Shown here: positions 43,574 through 52,806 of the stretch, in pieces
Numbering within the stretch: the stretch's first letter is position 1
Layout of the letters: the number at the start of each line of letters is the position of its first letter
Assembly (NCBI RefSeq): GCF_029888045.1
Contig: NZ_JARXRN010000028.1
Location: forward strand, 453,678-517,677
Direction: 5' to 3'
Origin: Luteimonas rhizosphaericola
GTDB taxonomy: Bacteria > Pseudomonadota > Gammaproteobacteria > Xanthomonadales > Xanthomonadaceae
DNA: 64,000 nt
Notes under the pieces: generated by a model
Databases searched by the model: none
What the model saw: the letters and a program-made list of their open reading frames with translations, nothing else
What the model was told of the DNA's origin: nothing
Program-made: the position numbers and the translations under genes

Positions 43574-44409
43574 AGGTGCTCTTCGTCAACGACACCTCGG
43601 ATTTTCACTGCGGCTCCTGGGCGGCGTGCCAGGTCATGACTAGCGCGATCAGAGCGCGTGGGCACGAGATCGTCGTGGAACGAACGCGCGCTGAGCTGGA
43701 CCTGGAGGGACTCGAGGCCTGCGACGCGGTGGTGGTGAACGGCGAGGGGACGCTGCACGGCGACAGCCCACGGTCGCTACGCATCCTCGACCTGCTGCGC
43801 CTGGCGCAGGAGCGCGGTATGGGCACCGCGCTTTGCAACGCGTCATGGTTCGCGATGGGCAACGCGCATGACGACGTTCTCGCGCGGCTCGACCGGCTGG
43901 AAGTGCGTGAATCGCTAAGTCGGGAGGTGCTGCAGGACCGGCATGGGGTCGAGCCGGTACTCACGCTGGATGCGAGCTACTTCCATCCCGCGCGCGTGGT
44001 GGCCGGACGCGAGGCCCCTGCCCGGATCCGCATGACGGATCTCTACTGGCCCGCTGCGCGCGGCTTCGCGCGACCGACCGGCGGGCCGCTGGCTAGATTT
44101 CCTTTCATCGCCATGGATCAGCTCGACTGGCAGACGATGCTCGACCAGACCGGCGCCAGCGAGGTGCTTCTGACGGGACGCCACCACGGGGTGTACGCCG
44201 CCTGTCGCGCGAGGACGCCGTTCGTGGCGCTGTCGGGCAACACACCCAAGATCGAAGGACTTGTGGCGTGGTCTGGCCTGGAACTGCCCGTGACCGGGGA
44301 TGTCGGCGCACTGGGCGGATTGCTCGCCGGCGTCCGCCGCTACCGCGCCGCGTTCGACGTCCTGTTCGACTGGATGGAGTCGCAACCACCGTGGTCGAGT
44401 CCTTTCTGA
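43570..44409 (+). CDS. Polysaccharide pyruvyl-transferase-like protein within the trp operon
   Basis: This 279-residue product matches the polysaccharide pyruvyl transferase superfamily (CsaB/WcaK type): NGEGTLHG (57-64), EVRES (111-115), TGRHHGVYAAC (202-212) and GNTPK (222-226) follow the order of that family. Members add pyruvate ketal to sugars or act as related glycan modifiers. It is shorter than many members (300-400). The ATG overlaps the previous stop (ATGA), and trpG follows after 15 bases. Together with the two genes before it, it forms a three-gene cassette of surface-glycan type inside the trp operon. Confidence 0.68.
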   Translation: MKVLFVNDTSDFHCGSWAACQVMTSAIRARGHEIVVERTRAELDLEGLEACDAVVVNGEGTLHGDSPRSLRILDLLRLAQERGMGTALCNASWFAMGNAHDDVLARLDRLEVRESLSREVLQDRHGVEPVLTLDASYFHPARVVAGREAPARIRMTDLYWPAARGFARPTGGPLARFPFIAMDQLDWQTMLDQTGASEVLLTGRHHGVYAACRARTPFVALSGNTPKIEGLVAWSGLELPVTGDVGALGGLLAGVRRYRAAFDVLFDWMESQPPWSSPF

Positions 44410-44424
44410 TACAGGAAAATTTGC

Positions 44425-45006
44425 ATGCTGTTGATGATCGACAACTACGACAGCTTCACCTGGAACCTCGTGCAGTACCTGCAGGCGCTGGGGGCCGAGG
44501 TGCGCGTGGTGCGCAACGACGAGCTGTCGGTCGCGGAGATCGAGCGGCTGGCGCCGGAGCGCATCGTGATCTCGCCCGGGCCGTGCACGCCGAACGAGGC
44601 CGGCGTGTCGGTCGAGGTGGTGCAGGCGCTGGGGGCGCGGATCCCGATCCTGGGCGTGTGCCTGGGCCACCAGGGCATCGGCCAGGCCTACGGCGGCCGG
44701 GTGGTGCGCGCGGGCCGGATCATGCACGGCAAGACCTCGCCCATCCGCCACCGCGGGCAGGGCGTGTTCGCAGGCCTGCCCGACGCCTACGAGGCCACGC
44801 GCTACCACTCGCTGGTGGTCGAGCGCGACTCGCTGCCGGAGGCGCTCGAGGTCACCGCGTGGACCGAACACGAGGGCGGCGCGTTCGAGGAGATCATGGG
44901 CCTGCGCCACCGCGAGCATCCGGTGCAGGGCGTGCAGTTCCATCCCGAATCGATCCTCACCGAGCACGGCCACGCGCTGCTGAAGAACTTTCTCGAGGGG
45001 CGATGA
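44425..45006 (+). CDS. trpG: Anthranilate synthase component II (glutamine amidotransferase)
   Basis: TrpG hydrolyses glutamine and feeds ammonia to TrpE. The 193-residue protein has the amidotransferase catalytic triad: Cys79 in GVCLGHQG, and the His/Glu in [24 protein letters not shown] at the start and [11 protein letters not shown] are typical of TrpG/PabA. The ribosome site AGGAAA lies eight bases upstream. It may also serve PabB in folate synthesis, as in many bacteria with a single copy. trpE is separated from it by the three-gene cassette. Confidence 0.95.
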   Translation: MLLMIDNYDSFTWNLVQYLQALGAEVRVVRNDELSVAEIERLAPERIVISPGPCTPNEAGVSVEVVQALGARIPILGVCLGHQGIGQAYGGRVVRAGRIMHGKTSPIRHRGQGVFAGLPDAYEATRYHSLVVERDSLPEALEVTAWTEHEGGAFEEIMGLRHREHPVQGVQFHPESILTEHGHALLKNFLEGR

Positions 45007-45199
45007 GCGGTCCGGACGCGCGGGCGCGTTGCCCCGGCGTCCAGTGCCGCCGCATCGCCCGCCATGTTCCGACGGCCGGGTCGGCCGGCTCCCGCATGAT
45101 CCCGGTCGTCCGCTTCGCACGTTGCCATCGTGTCGTTCCAGGAACCACGAACCACGCGCCACCGATCCCCTTGTCCCACTCCCGATACCCGGCTCCAGC

Positions 45200-46240
45200 A
45201 TGACCATCACCCCGCACGAAGCCCTGCAGCGCACTATCGAGCACCGCGAGATCTTCCACGACGAGATGATCTCGCTGATGCGCCAGATCATGCGTGGCGA
45301 GGTGTCGCCGGTGATGACCGCCGCGATCCTCACCGGGCTGCGGGTGAAGAAGGAAACGGTGGACGAGATCGCGGCCGCGGCGCGGGTGATGCGCGAGCTC
45401 TCGCGCACCGTGGACGTGCCCGATCGCCGCCACCTGGTCGACATCGTCGGTACCGGCGGCGACGGCTCGCACACGTTCAACATTTCCACCGCCAGCATGT
45501 TCGTCGCCGCGGCCGCGGGCGCGCGCGTGGCCAAGCACGGCAACCGCAGCGTGTCGTCCAAGTCCGGCAGCGCCGACGCGCTCGAGGCGCTGGGCGCGTC
45601 GATCGAACTGCAGCCCGACCAGGTGGCCCGCAGCATCGACGAGACCGGCGTTGGCTTCATGTTCGCGCCGATCCACCATCCGGCGATGAAGGCGGTGGCG
45701 CCGGTGCGGCGCGAGATGGGCGTGCGCACCATATTCAACATCCTCGGGCCGCTGACCAATCCCGCCGCCGCGCCCTCGGTGCTGATGGGCGTGTTCCATC
45801 CCGACCTGGTCGGCATCCAGGTGCGCGTGCTGCAGGAACTGGGCACCGAACGCGCGATGGTGGTGTGGGGCCGCGACGGCATGGACGAGATTTCGCTCGG
45901 CGCCGCGACCCTGGTGGGCGAGCTGCGCGACGGCGTGGTACGCGAGTACGAAGTGCACCCCGAGGACTTCGGCATCGCCATGGCCGCCAGCCGCAACCTG
46001 CGGGTCGAGGATCCGGCCGGGTCGAAGGCGATGCTGCTGGGTGCCCTGCGTGGCGAGGCCGGGCTGCCGCTGGAGATCGTCGCGCTCAACGCAGGCGCGG
46101 CGCTGTACGTTGCGGGCGTGGCGGAATCGATCGCCGACGGCATCGCCCGGGCGCGCGAGGCGGTGGCGTCGGGCGCGGCCATGGCCCGGCTGGAGGCGTT
46201 CGTCGTGTGCACCCGGCGGCTCGCCGCGGATGCGGGCTGA
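45200..46240 (+). CDS. trpD: Anthranilate phosphoribosyltransferase
   Basis: TrpD transfers phosphoribosyl from PRPP to anthranilate. The 346-residue protein contains the glycine-rich PRPP loop [36 protein letters not shown] and the anthranilate-site [20 protein letters not shown]. Length is normal. The ATG at 45200 precedes the conserved helix region by about 10 residues. A 193-base gap with no gene separates it from trpG; I see no terminator there. Confidence 0.95.
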   Translation: MTITPHEALQRTIEHREIFHDEMISLMRQIMRGEVSPVMTAAILTGLRVKKETVDEIAAAARVMRELSRTVDVPDRRHLVDIVGTGGDGSHTFNISTASMFVAAAAGARVAKHGNRSVSSKSGSADALEALGASIELQPDQVARSIDETGVGFMFAPIHHPAMKAVAPVRREMGVRTIFNILGPLTNPAAAPSVLMGVFHPDLVGIQVRVLQELGTERAMVVWGRDGMDEISLGAATLVGELRDGVVREYEVHPEDFGIAMAASRNLRVEDPAGSKAMLLGALRGEAGLPLEIVALNAGAALYVAGVAESIADGIARAREAVASGAAMARLEAFVVCTRRLAADAG

Positions 46241-46301
46241 CCGGGTCGGGCGCGTTTGCGACAATCCATCGGCGCCGGCACCCGCCGGCCGAGGACCTTC
46301 C

Positions 46302-46664
46302 ATGCATCCGAGCGCCTTCGCCCGGCTTCCCAGACCGCCGTACTACGCCGTGATCTTCAGTGCCCAGCGCACGGACGTCGACGACGGCTACGGCGAGACG
46401 GCCGCGCGGATGGTCGAGCTGGCCGCGCAGCAGCCCGGCTTCCTGGGCGTCGAGTCGACCCGCGGCGAGGACGGCTTCGGCATCACCGTCGCGTACTGGG
46501 AGAGCGAGGAGGCGATCCTCGCCTGGCGCCAGCACGCCGAGCACGCCGCTGCACGCGAGCGCGGTCGCGCCGAGTGGTACCGCCACTTCGAACTGCGCAT
46601 CGCGAAGGTGGAGCGCGCCTACGGCTGGGACCGGGACCAGTCCCGGGGCGGCGGAGCCGTGTGA
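46302..46664 (+). CDS. Antibiotic biosynthesis monooxygenase (ABM) family protein
   Basis: The 120-residue protein has the ferredoxin-like ABM fold pattern: [39 protein letters not shown] (given in parts) then [30 protein letters not shown]. Relatives are small, often cofactor-free monooxygenases or haem-degrading enzymes of unknown substrate. It has an in-frame extension upstream through trpD, but the ATG at 46302 with a GAGGAC site is the natural start. It sits between trpD and trpC in the same direction; a role in Trp metabolism is only guilt by association. Confidence 0.82.
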   Translation: MHPSAFARLPRPPYYAVIFSAQRTDVDDGYGETAARMVELAAQQPGFLGVESTRGEDGFGITVAYWESEEAILAWRQHAEHAAARERGRAEWYRHFELRIAKVERAYGWDRDQSRGGGAV

Positions 46665-46842
46665 CCTGCGGCATCGTGTGCACGGCAGGCCGGCCCGCGC
46701 CGGCGACGTCTTGCCGCGGCGGAGCCCGCCGCGAGCGGGCCCGCGCCGGCTCGCGCGCGCGCGCGCGTCCTGCGATCATGCGCGCAGCGAGCGCGCGCCG
46801 GCTCCCGGCCGCGACGCAAGGACCGGAACAGGAGTTGCTGTC

Positions 46843-47670
46843 GTGAACCATCTGCTGCGCCCATCGCTGCCGCGTCGGGACGACATCCTGCAGCGCATCC
46901 TGGCGCGCAAGGCGGAGGAGGTGGCCGCGCGGGTCGCATCGGTGCCGCTGCCCGAGATGCGCGCGCGGGCGCTCGAGATGCCGCCGGTGCGCGGGTTCGC
47001 CGCGGCCATCGAGGCGAGGATCGCCGCCGGCGCGCCCGCGGTGATCGCCGAGGTCAAGAAGGCCAGTCCGTCGAAGGGCGTGATCCGTCCGGTGTTCCAT
47101 CCGGCCGAGATCGCGCGCAGCTACGCGGCCGGCGGCGCGGCCTGCCTGTCGGTGCTGACCGATGTCGACTTCTTCCAGGGCCACGACGATTTCCTGCAGC
47201 AGGCGCGGGCGGCCTGCGCGCTGCCCGTGCTGCGCAAGGACTTCACGATCGATCCCTACCAGGTGCACGAGGCGCGCGCGCTGGGCGCGGACTGCATCCT
47301 GCTGATCGTCGCCGCGCTGTCGGACGGCCAGCTGGCCGAGCTCGCCGGGACCGCGATGCAGCTCGGCCTGGACGTGCTGGTGGAAGTGCACGACATCGAC
47401 GAGCTCGAGCGCGCCATCCAGGTTCCCGCGCCGCTGCTGGGGATCAACAACCGCAGCCTGCGCACGTTCGAGGTCTCGCTCGACACCACGCTGTCGCTGC
47501 GCGAGGCGGTGCCGCGCGACCGCCGGCTGGTCACCGAGAGCGGCGTGCACGGACCGGACGACGTGGCGCGCCTGCGCGCGGCCGGCATCGAGGCCTTCCT
47601 GGTGGGCGAGGCCTTCATGCGCGAGCCCGACCCCGGCGCCGCACTGCAGCGGCTGTTCTTCCCGGCATGA
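46843..47670 (+). CDS. trpC: Indole-3-glycerol phosphate synthase
   Basis: TrpC closes the indole ring from CdRP. The 275-residue TIM-barrel protein has the catalytic Lys/Glu segments [46 protein letters not shown] and [10 protein letters not shown], and it is not fused to TrpF. The GTG at 46843 has AGGAG eight bases upstream. It overlaps the HAD gene downstream (ATGA). The gap before it (46665-46842) is rich in GC alternation, with a CGCGGCGG/CCGCCGCG hairpin at 46715-46733, but has no T-run. Confidence 0.95.
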   Translation: MNHLLRPSLPRRDDILQRILARKAEEVAARVASVPLPEMRARALEMPPVRGFAAAIEARIAAGAPAVIAEVKKASPSKGVIRPVFHPAEIARSYAAGGAACLSVLTDVDFFQGHDDFLQQARAACALPVLRKDFTIDPYQVHEARALGADCILLIVAALSDGQLAELAGTAMQLGLDVLVEVHDIDELERAIQVPAPLLGINNRSLRTFEVSLDTTLSLREAVPRDRRLVTESGVHGPDDVARLRAAGIEAFLVGEAFMREPDPGAALQRLFFPA

Positions 47671-48380
47671 GCGCGGCGCAGGCATCAGACGCCGCCGTGC
47701 CGGCGGTCGTGTTCGACTTCGACCACACCCTGTACGACGGCGATTCGGGCAGCCACCTGTTCGCCTGGCTGATCCGGCGGAGCGCCTGGCGCACGGCGCT
47801 GGCGCTGCTGGCCACGCCGGTGCTGGGGCCGATGGTCGCCTTCCTGCCGACCCGGCGCCGCGGCATCTCCGGCTACGTGTGGATCGGCACGGTCGGCATG
47901 CGCGGGCCGCGCACGCTGGACGCGGCCATCGACCGCTACGTGGCCGGCCACGATGCGCAGATCCGCGAACGCCTGCTGCCGATGGCCCTGGAGGTGCTGC
48001 ACCGCCATCGCGAGGCCGGCGACCGGGTGGTGATCGCCACCGGCGCGCCGCCGGAGCTGGCGCGCGCGATCCTGGCCTTCGTCGCGCACGAGGCGGTGCC
48101 GGTGATCGGGACCCAGGTGGGCCCGCGACTGGGCGCGATCGTGGCCGTACGCCATTGCCACGCCGAGGAGAAGATGCGCATGCTGCGCGAGCGCGGCTAC
48201 GGCGAGATCGCGATCGCCTACACCGACTCCAGCGCCGACCTGCCGCTTCTCAAGGCCGCGCGCGCGCCGGTGGTCGTCAACCCCAAGCACGGCAACGTGG
48301 CCCTGTTCGAGCGCACCCTGCCGGCGGGCACCCCGATCCTCAACTGGGGCTGTGCCGGCCGCGGCGGCACGCCCGCCTAG
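47667..48380 (+). CDS. HAD-IB family phosphatase
   Basis: The 237-residue protein has the HAD motifs [26 protein letters not shown] Lys in [11 protein letters not shown] and [13 protein letters not shown], in the SerB-like HAD-IB group (cap between motifs I and II, with a hydrophobic stretch about 36-60). Substrate is probably a phosphomonoester: phosphoserine-like or a membrane-related lipid phosphate, given the hydrophobic cap. It overlaps trpC by four bases and so is part of the trp transcript, a linkage seen in other Xanthomonadaceae. Confidence 0.85.
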   Translation: MSAAQASDAAVPAVVFDFDHTLYDGDSGSHLFAWLIRRSAWRTALALLATPVLGPMVAFLPTRRRGISGYVWIGTVGMRGPRTLDAAIDRYVAGHDAQIRERLLPMALEVLHRHREAGDRVVIATGAPPELARAILAFVAHEAVPVIGTQVGPRLGAIVAVRHCHAEEKMRMLRERGYGEIAIAYTDSSADLPLLKAARAPVVVNPKHGNVALFERTLPAGTPILNWGCAGRGGTPA

Positions 48381-48546
48381 CGTTCGCGCGGACGGCGCCG
48401 GGGCCCGTCCCGCGATCCACGCGCCGGCGATGCGCGGACGGTCGAAGCGGGACACGGCGCGGCTGCCGGGCAGGCGTCGTCCGACCGAGAAACCGTCCTG
48501 AGGCAGTGTGAGGCTCACCCGGCGCGTGGGTGCGCCGGACGCGCGG

Positions 48547-49020
48547 CTATGCGTCGCCCAGGCGCTTGATGAAGCGCACCGTGCCGTCGCTGAACCCGCA
48601 GGCCTTGTAGAACGCGTGGGCATCGGTGCGCTGCGAGCCGCTGGACAACTCCAGCCGGGCGGCGCCGCCCGCCCGCGCGCGGCGTTCGGCCTCCTTCAGC
48701 AGCTGCCGGCCGAGGCCGGTGCCGCGGGCGCCGGAGGTGACCACCAGCGCGGTGATGCGGCAGGTCACCGTGTCCAGCGGCAGGTAGTACATGAAATCCA
48801 GCGCCACCAGCCCCGACACCACGCCGCCCACGCGCGCGACCACCAGCGCCTGGCGATCGTTCTCGCCGATGGCGCGGATCCGGCGCGCGGCGTCGTTGCG
48901 GTCGCAGGGATAGCCGAGTTCGCACAGCAGGGCGGCGACGTCGTCGGCGTCGACCAGGCTGGCGCTGCGCAGGTCGGCGTCGGGCAGGCTGCCGGGATGG
49001 CCGAAATGGCCGCCGCTCAT
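48547..49020 (-). CDS. GNAT-family N-acetyltransferase
   Basis: The 157-residue protein has the GNAT fold with the acetyl-CoA loop ARGTGLGRQLL (R/Q-x-x-G-x-G/A) and closing ELSSGSQRTDAHAFYKACGF. It acetylates an amine substrate that cannot be named from sequence. The ATG at 49020 overlaps the stop codon of clp, so the two are cotranslated on the minus strand; it is one of several Clp-adjacent enzymes in related genomes. Confidence 0.87.
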   Translation of the reverse strand: MSGGHFGHPGSLPDADLRSASLVDADDVAALLCELGYPCDRNDAARRIRAIGENDRQALVVARVGGVVSGLVALDFMYYLPLDTVTCRITALVVTSGARGTGLGRQLLKEAERRARAGGAARLELSSGSQRTDAHAFYKACGFSDGTVRFIKRLGDA

Positions 49021-49706
49021 CGCGTGCCGTAGAGCACGATGGTCTTGCCGCGGGCGTGCAGCTTGCCGTCGGCCTGCAGCTTCTTCAGCACCCGCCCGGC
49101 CATCTCGCGCGAACAGCCCACCAGCCGCGCCAGTTCCTGCCGCGAGACCCGCAGCTGGGTGCCCTGCGGGTGGCTCATCGCCTCCGGCTCGCGGGTCAGG
49201 TCGTGCAGGGTGCGGGTGATGCGGTCGGTGACGTCGAGGAAGGCCAGCCGCCCGGCCTTGCGGCTGGTGTCCAGCAGCCGGCGCGAGAGCTGGGCGCCGA
49301 TGGCGTACATGATCGAGGTGGCATCGTTGGCCAGGGTGCCGTCGAACAGCTGGTACAGCCGCTCGTAGCTGATCTCGGCCAGCTCGCACTGGGTGCGGGT
49401 GCGCAGGATGACTTCGCGGGTCTCGGACTCGATGAACAGGCCCATCTCGCCCACGAACTCGCCGTTGCCGAAGTAGCCCAGCACCAGTTCGCGGCCGTCG
49501 TCCTCCTCGGTGATGATGCTGACCGAGCCGCTGATGACGAAATACAGCGTCCCGGCAGGATCGCCCGGGCGGAAGACCTCGGTGCGCGGCGGATAGCGTC
49601 GCCGGTGGCAATGGGCCAGGAAGCGTTCGATGGTCGCGGGCGCGGGCGCCATCGGGTGGGCAGGGCGACGATAGCTGCTGATCAGGGCCACAGGGCTGGG
49701 ATTCAT
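49017..49706 (-). CDS. clp: Clp, Crp-like global regulator
   Basis: This 229-residue protein matches Clp of Xanthomonas, a Crp homologue that binds cyclic-di-GMP and controls extracellular enzymes, pili and virulence. An N-terminal cyclic-nucleotide-binding barrel (ERFLAHCHRRRYPPRTEVFRPGDPAGTLYFVISGSVSII, cited in part) is followed by the HTH RVSRQELARLVGCSREMAGRVLKKLQADG. The length equals Clp. The ATG at 49706 is preferred; the further upstream frame lacks similarity. It is divergent from speD with 128 bases between, and followed by the GNAT gene. It may well regulate the polysaccharide genes in this window. Confidence 0.93.
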   Translation of the reverse strand: MNPSPVALISSYRRPAHPMAPAPATIERFLAHCHRRRYPPRTEVFRPGDPAGTLYFVISGSVSIITEEDDGRELVLGYFGNGEFVGEMGLFIESETREVILRTRTQCELAEISYERLYQLFDGTLANDATSIMYAIGAQLSRRLLDTSRKAGRLAFLDVTDRITRTLHDLTREPEAMSHPQGTQLRVSRQELARLVGCSREMAGRVLKKLQADGKLHARGKTIVLYGTR

Positions 49707-49834
49707 GCAGGGGGGAACGGGGGAAGCGCCGAGATTAGGACGTTGGCGCCTGCGGAGCAAACGCCTTGCCCCAACGGTCACGGGCTTTGCCGCATAATTC
49801 CGCCCTTCGCCCGCCCGACCGGGGACCGTCCGAC

Positions 49835-50629
49835 GTGGTCAAGCCGCTGCCTCGCCTGAAGCTCCAGGGCTTCAACAACCTCACCAAATCGCTCTCGTTC
49901 AACATCTACGACGTCTGCTACGCGGCGTCGGAGGAAGAGCGCCGCCGCTACATCGAGTACATCGACGAGCAGTACGACGCCGACCGGCTGACCCAGATCC
50001 TGTCCGACGTGGCCGAGATCATCGGCGCCAACATCCTCAATATCGCCCGCCAGGACTACGATCCCCAGGGGGCGTCGGTGACCATCCTCATTTCCGAGGA
50101 ACCGGTGATCGACAAGAAGGATGCGGGCAAGGGGCTGATCTCCGATGCGGTGGTCGCGCACCTGGACAAGTCGCACATCACGGTTCACACCTACCCGGAG
50201 ACCCACCCGGACAACGGCATCGCGACCTTCCGCGCCGACATCGACGTGTCGACCTGCGGCGTGATCTCGCCGCTGAAGGCGCTGAACTACCTGATCGAGA
50301 GCCTGGAGTCCGACATCGTGGTGATGGACTACCGGGTGCGCGGCTTCACCCGCGACATCAAGGGCAAGAAGCACTTCATCGACCACAAGATCAACTCGAT
50401 CCAGGACTACCTGGCCAAGAACATCAAGTCCCGCTACGAGATGCTCGACGTCAACGTCTACCAGGAAAACATCTTCCACACCAAGATGCACCTGAAGGAC
50501 TTCGACCTCGACCAGTACCTGTTCGAGGAAAAGGCGCGCAACCTCTCGTTCAAGGAACGGATGAAGATCGAGGCGCGGCTCAAGCGCGAGATCGAAGAGC
50601 TCTACCACGGCCGCAACCTGCTCGACTGA
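49835..50629 (+). CDS. speD: S-adenosylmethionine decarboxylase proenzyme
   Basis: SpeD makes decarboxylated SAM for spermidine synthesis. The 264-residue proenzyme equals the E. coli form in length. Self-cleavage at Ser113 in [14 protein letters not shown] yields the pyruvoyl cofactor. [36 protein letters not shown] and [20 protein letters not shown] are diagnostic. GTG at 49835 gives exactly that length; upstream ATGs overlap the clp promoter region. CATAAT near 49795 could be its -10. A terminator follows at 50676. Confidence 0.95.
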   Translation: MVKPLPRLKLQGFNNLTKSLSFNIYDVCYAASEEERRRYIEYIDEQYDADRLTQILSDVAEIIGANILNIARQDYDPQGASVTILISEEPVIDKKDAGKGLISDAVVAHLDKSHITVHTYPETHPDNGIATFRADIDVSTCGVISPLKALNYLIESLESDIVVMDYRVRGFTRDIKGKKHFIDHKINSIQDYLAKNIKSRYEMLDVNVYQENIFHTKMHLKDFDLDQYLFEEKARNLSFKERMKIEARLKREIEELYHGRNLLD

Positions 50630-50675
50630 CGGCCGTCGCAGTGCGGCGCTCCGCGCGGGCGCCGCCTACAGGCAG

Positions 50676-50699
50676 GGCCCCGCGGGATGCGGGGCCTTT
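50676..50699 (+). terminator. Rho-independent terminator after speD
   Basis: GGCCCCGC (50676-50683) pairs with GCGGGGCC (50689-50696) across GGGAT and is followed by TTTC. It ends the speD transcript before the convergent coq7 gene. Confidence 0.7.
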
Positions 50700-50843
50700 C
50701 GCGTCATGGGTGCGGAGGGAGGTGGCGGGATCGCGCTGCCGGCCAATGGGGGCGCCGCCAGGTTGCCGGGATCCTGCGCTGCGCATCGGGCGATGGACCC
50801 CCGGCGCCGGTGCCGACTCGGCGGACGTCGCGGCCCGCACTGC

Positions 50844-51554
50844 TCACAGCCGGTAGGCGACCGTTTTCATCAGCTTCGAGGCGGCGGCCATCAGGGTCGG
50901 GATCGGCTGCGGCAGGATGCGCGCGCCGGCAAGCTCGGCGTTGTCCGCGTGGCGGGCCTCGTCCGCCTTCATCTGGCGCAGGATCTCGCGGCTGCGCTGG
51001 TCGGCGCCGGGCAGGGTCTGCAGGTGTTCGTCCAGGTGCGCCTCCACCTGGCGTTCGGTCTCGACCACGAAACCGAGGTTCCAGCCGTCGCCGCGCAGGC
51101 CGGCCAGCACGCCCAGCGCGTAGCTGCCGCCGTACCACAGGGGATTGAAGACGCTGGGGCGGCTGTCGAGCTCGCGCAGGCGGTCGGCGCACCAGGCCAG
51201 ATGGTCGGTTTCCTCCTGCGCCGCCTCCAGCAGGTGGTCGCGGGTGGATGCCTCGCGCGCCACGGCGGCCTGGCCGAAATACAGGCCCTGGGCGCAGACC
51301 TCGCCGACATGGTTGATCCGCATCAGCCCGGCCGCGTGCCGACGCTCGGCCGGGTCGAGGTCGGGGAGGGGCGTGTCGCCGGCGGGGTTGGGGCGATGGG
51401 CGGCCGGCTGGCCAAGCACGGTGTCGAGCGCGCGCTGGGTCTCGACCAGGAGCCGGTCGAACCGGCCCAGCTTGCGGCGCGGGCCAGGGGCCGTGCCGGG
51501 CGCGGGGACGGACACGAGGGCGCGGGAGGGGTCGCTGGCGGGGGCGTTGGGCAT
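50844..51554 (-). CDS. coq7: Ubiquinone di-iron hydroxylase Coq7
   Basis: Coq7 hydroxylates 5-demethoxyubiquinol in ubiquinone synthesis. The 236-residue ferritin-like protein has di-iron ligands in [30 protein letters not shown] (EETDH) and [12 protein letters not shown], plus the C-terminal amphipathic helix [12 protein letters not shown] that binds the membrane. The N-terminal 45 residues are Pro/Ala-rich and not conserved. It takes the place of UbiF, as in Pseudomonas and Xanthomonas. It lies between speD and rplM on the minus strand, with the rplM promoter behind it. Confidence 0.93.
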   Translation of the reverse strand: MPNAPASDPSRALVSVPAPGTAPGPRRKLGRFDRLLVETQRALDTVLGQPAAHRPNPAGDTPLPDLDPAERRHAAGLMRINHVGEVCAQGLYFGQAAVAREASTRDHLLEAAQEETDHLAWCADRLRELDSRPSVFNPLWYGGSYALGVLAGLRGDGWNLGFVVETERQVEAHLDEHLQTLPGADQRSREILRQMKADEARHADNAELAGARILPQPIPTLMAAASKLMKTVAYRL

Positions 51555-51627
51555 GCGGGGACGGGCGCGAGGGGACGCTGCATGGTGGCGCGGCGGCGTC
51601 CCCGATGCCAGCGCCGGGACCGGTGGC

Positions 51628-51656
51628 TTGCGCGTCCCCGGGATGCCGGCTAGAAT
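51628..51656 (+). promoter_or_regulatory. rplM-rpsI promoter
   Basis: TTGCGC (51628-51633) and TAGAAT (51651-51656) are separated by 17 bases, the best -35/-10 pair in the window. It lies about 100 bases before rplM, leaving room for a long 5' leader that could hold an autoregulatory site, as is known for L13 operons. Confidence 0.65.
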
Positions 51657-51756
51657 TCCGCTTCTTTTTCCCGCATTCCACAACGCGCGGCGACGTTCCG
51701 CGGCCGTTCCGGCCCCGCAACCAGCCCGACCAGGCACCCGCCCGGAGTCCTTTTTG

Positions 51757-52185
51757 ATGAAGACCTTTACCGCCAAGTCCGAGACCGTCCAGCGCGACTG
51801 GTATCTCGTCGACGCCACCGGCAAGACGCTGGGCCGCCTGAGTTCGGAACTTGCGCGCCGCCTGCGCGGCAAGCACAAGCCCGTCTACACCCCGCACGTG
51901 GACACCGGCGATTACCTGATCGTGATCAACGCCGAGAAGATCACCGTGACCGGCAAGAAGCTGAGCGACAAGCTCTACCACCGCTTCACCGGCCATATCG
52001 GCAACCTCAAGACCGAGACCCTGGCCCAGGCGCTCGAGCGCCACCCGGAGCGCGTGATCGAGATCGCGGTCAAGGGCATGCTGCCGAAGAACACGCTCGG
52101 CCGCGCCATGTACCGCAAGCTCAAGGTGTACAAGGGTGCCGAGCACCCGCACGCCGCCCAGCAGCCCCAGCCCCTGGATATCTAA
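51757..52185 (+). CDS. rplM: 50S ribosomal protein L13
   Basis: L13 binds 23S rRNA early in large-subunit assembly. The 142-residue protein begins [33 protein letters not shown] and includes [19 protein letters not shown] and [23 protein letters not shown], all diagnostic (shown here as segments). Length is exactly that of bacterial L13. The rpsI start follows three bases after the stop, the universal rplM-rpsI pair. Confidence 0.98.
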   Translation: MKTFTAKSETVQRDWYLVDATGKTLGRLSSELARRLRGKHKPVYTPHVDTGDYLIVINAEKITVTGKKLSDKLYHRFTGHIGNLKTETLAQALERHPERVIEIAVKGMLPKNTLGRAMYRKLKVYKGAEHPHAAQQPQPLDI

Positions 52186-52188
52186 TCG

Positions 52189-52581
52189 ATGGCTACCACC
52201 CAGAACTACGGCACCGGCCGTCGCAAGTCCTCCACCGCCCGCGTGTTCCTGCGCAAGGGCAGCGGCAACATCACCGTCAACGGCCGTCCGCTGGACGAGT
52301 TCTTCGGCCGTGAGACCGCGCGCATGATCGTGCGCCAGCCGCTGGAGCTGACCAAGAACACCGAGAGCTTCGACATCGTGGTCACCGCCTCCGGCGGCGG
52401 CACCACCGGCCAGGCCGGTGCGATCCGCCTGGGCATCGCCCGCGCGCTGGTCGAATACGACGAGACGCTGAAGACCGACCTGCGCAAGGCCGGGTTCGTG
52501 ACCCGCGACGCGCGCGAGGTCGAGCGCAAGAAGGTCGGCCTGCACAAGGCCCGCCGCGCGACCCAGTTCTCCAAGCGTTAA
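52189..52581 (+). CDS. rpsI: 30S ribosomal protein S9
   Basis: S9 sits at the head of the small subunit, its C-terminal tail reaching the P site. The 130-residue protein has [37 protein letters not shown] and the basic tail [17 protein letters not shown] ending in the invariant SKR. Normal length. Last gene of the L13-S9 operon, followed by the hairpin at 52592. Confidence 0.98.
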   Translation: MATTQNYGTGRRKSSTARVFLRKGSGNITVNGRPLDEFFGRETARMIVRQPLELTKNTESFDIVVTASGGGTTGQAGAIRLGIARALVEYDETLKTDLRKAGFVTRDAREVERKKVGLHKARRATQFSKR

Positions 52582-52591
52582 TTCGGTTTCG

Positions 52592-52614
52592 ACGCCACCG
52601 CGCCGCGGTGGCGT
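52592..52614 (+). terminator. Terminator hairpin after rpsI
   Basis: ACGCCACCGC and GCGGTGGCGT pair perfectly across GCC, 10 bases after the rpsI stop. The following bases are TACAAT, which is also the probable -10 box of tRNA-Gln, so the end of one transcript and the promoter of the next share DNA. Confidence 0.6.
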
Positions 52615-52620
52615 TACAAT
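52615..52620 (+). promoter_or_regulatory. -10 box (TACAAT) for tRNA-Gln
   Basis: TACAAT starts one base after the rpsI terminator hairpin and lies 10 bases before the tRNA 5' end. The 17-base spacer and -35 would fall within the hairpin and just upstream. Confidence 0.45.
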
Positions 52621-52629
52621 CGGTCCCAT

Positions 52630-52704
52630 AGCCCCGTCGCCAAGCGGTAAGGCACCTGACTCTGACTCAGGCATTCGGTGGTTCGAATCCATCCGGGGCT
52701 GCCA
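52630..52704 (+). tRNA. tRNA-Gln (CUG)
   Basis: A 75-nt cloverleaf with acceptor stem AGCCCCG/CGGGGCT, D-loop CGCCAAGCGGTAAGGC, anticodon stem CCTGA/TCAGG around loop CTCTGAC (anticodon CTG), T-arm GGTTCGAATCC, discriminator G and encoded CCA. A strong terminator follows at 52714. Confidence 0.96.
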
Positions 52705-52713
52705 ATCGAGATG

Positions 52714-52746
52714 CGACAAGACCCGCTGCGGCGGGTCTTGTCGTTT
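52714..52746 (+). terminator. Rho-independent terminator after tRNA-Gln
   Basis: CGACAAGACCCGC pairs with GCGGGTCTTGTCG (13 bases) across TGCG and is followed by TTT. It lies 10 bases past the tRNA 3' end. Confidence 0.88.
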
Positions 52747-52794
52747 CTGCGCGCCCGACGCGCATCGGCCGTTCTGCCGCGGCGCGGATCCGGC

Positions 52795-52800
52795 GATAAT
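52795..52800 (+). promoter_or_regulatory. -10 box (GATAAT) of the 2OG-Fe dioxygenase gene
   Basis: GATAAT ends exactly seven bases before the ATG at 52807, the same leaderless arrangement as at 45, 1804 and 37448. It lies downstream of the tRNA-Gln terminator, so the next gene would need its own promoter. Confidence 0.45.
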
Positions 52801-52806
52801 CCGCCG

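Noticed and set aside
46750-46766. GCGC alternating tract before trpC
   Set aside because: It is short and expected in a very GC-rich genome; I see no link to function.
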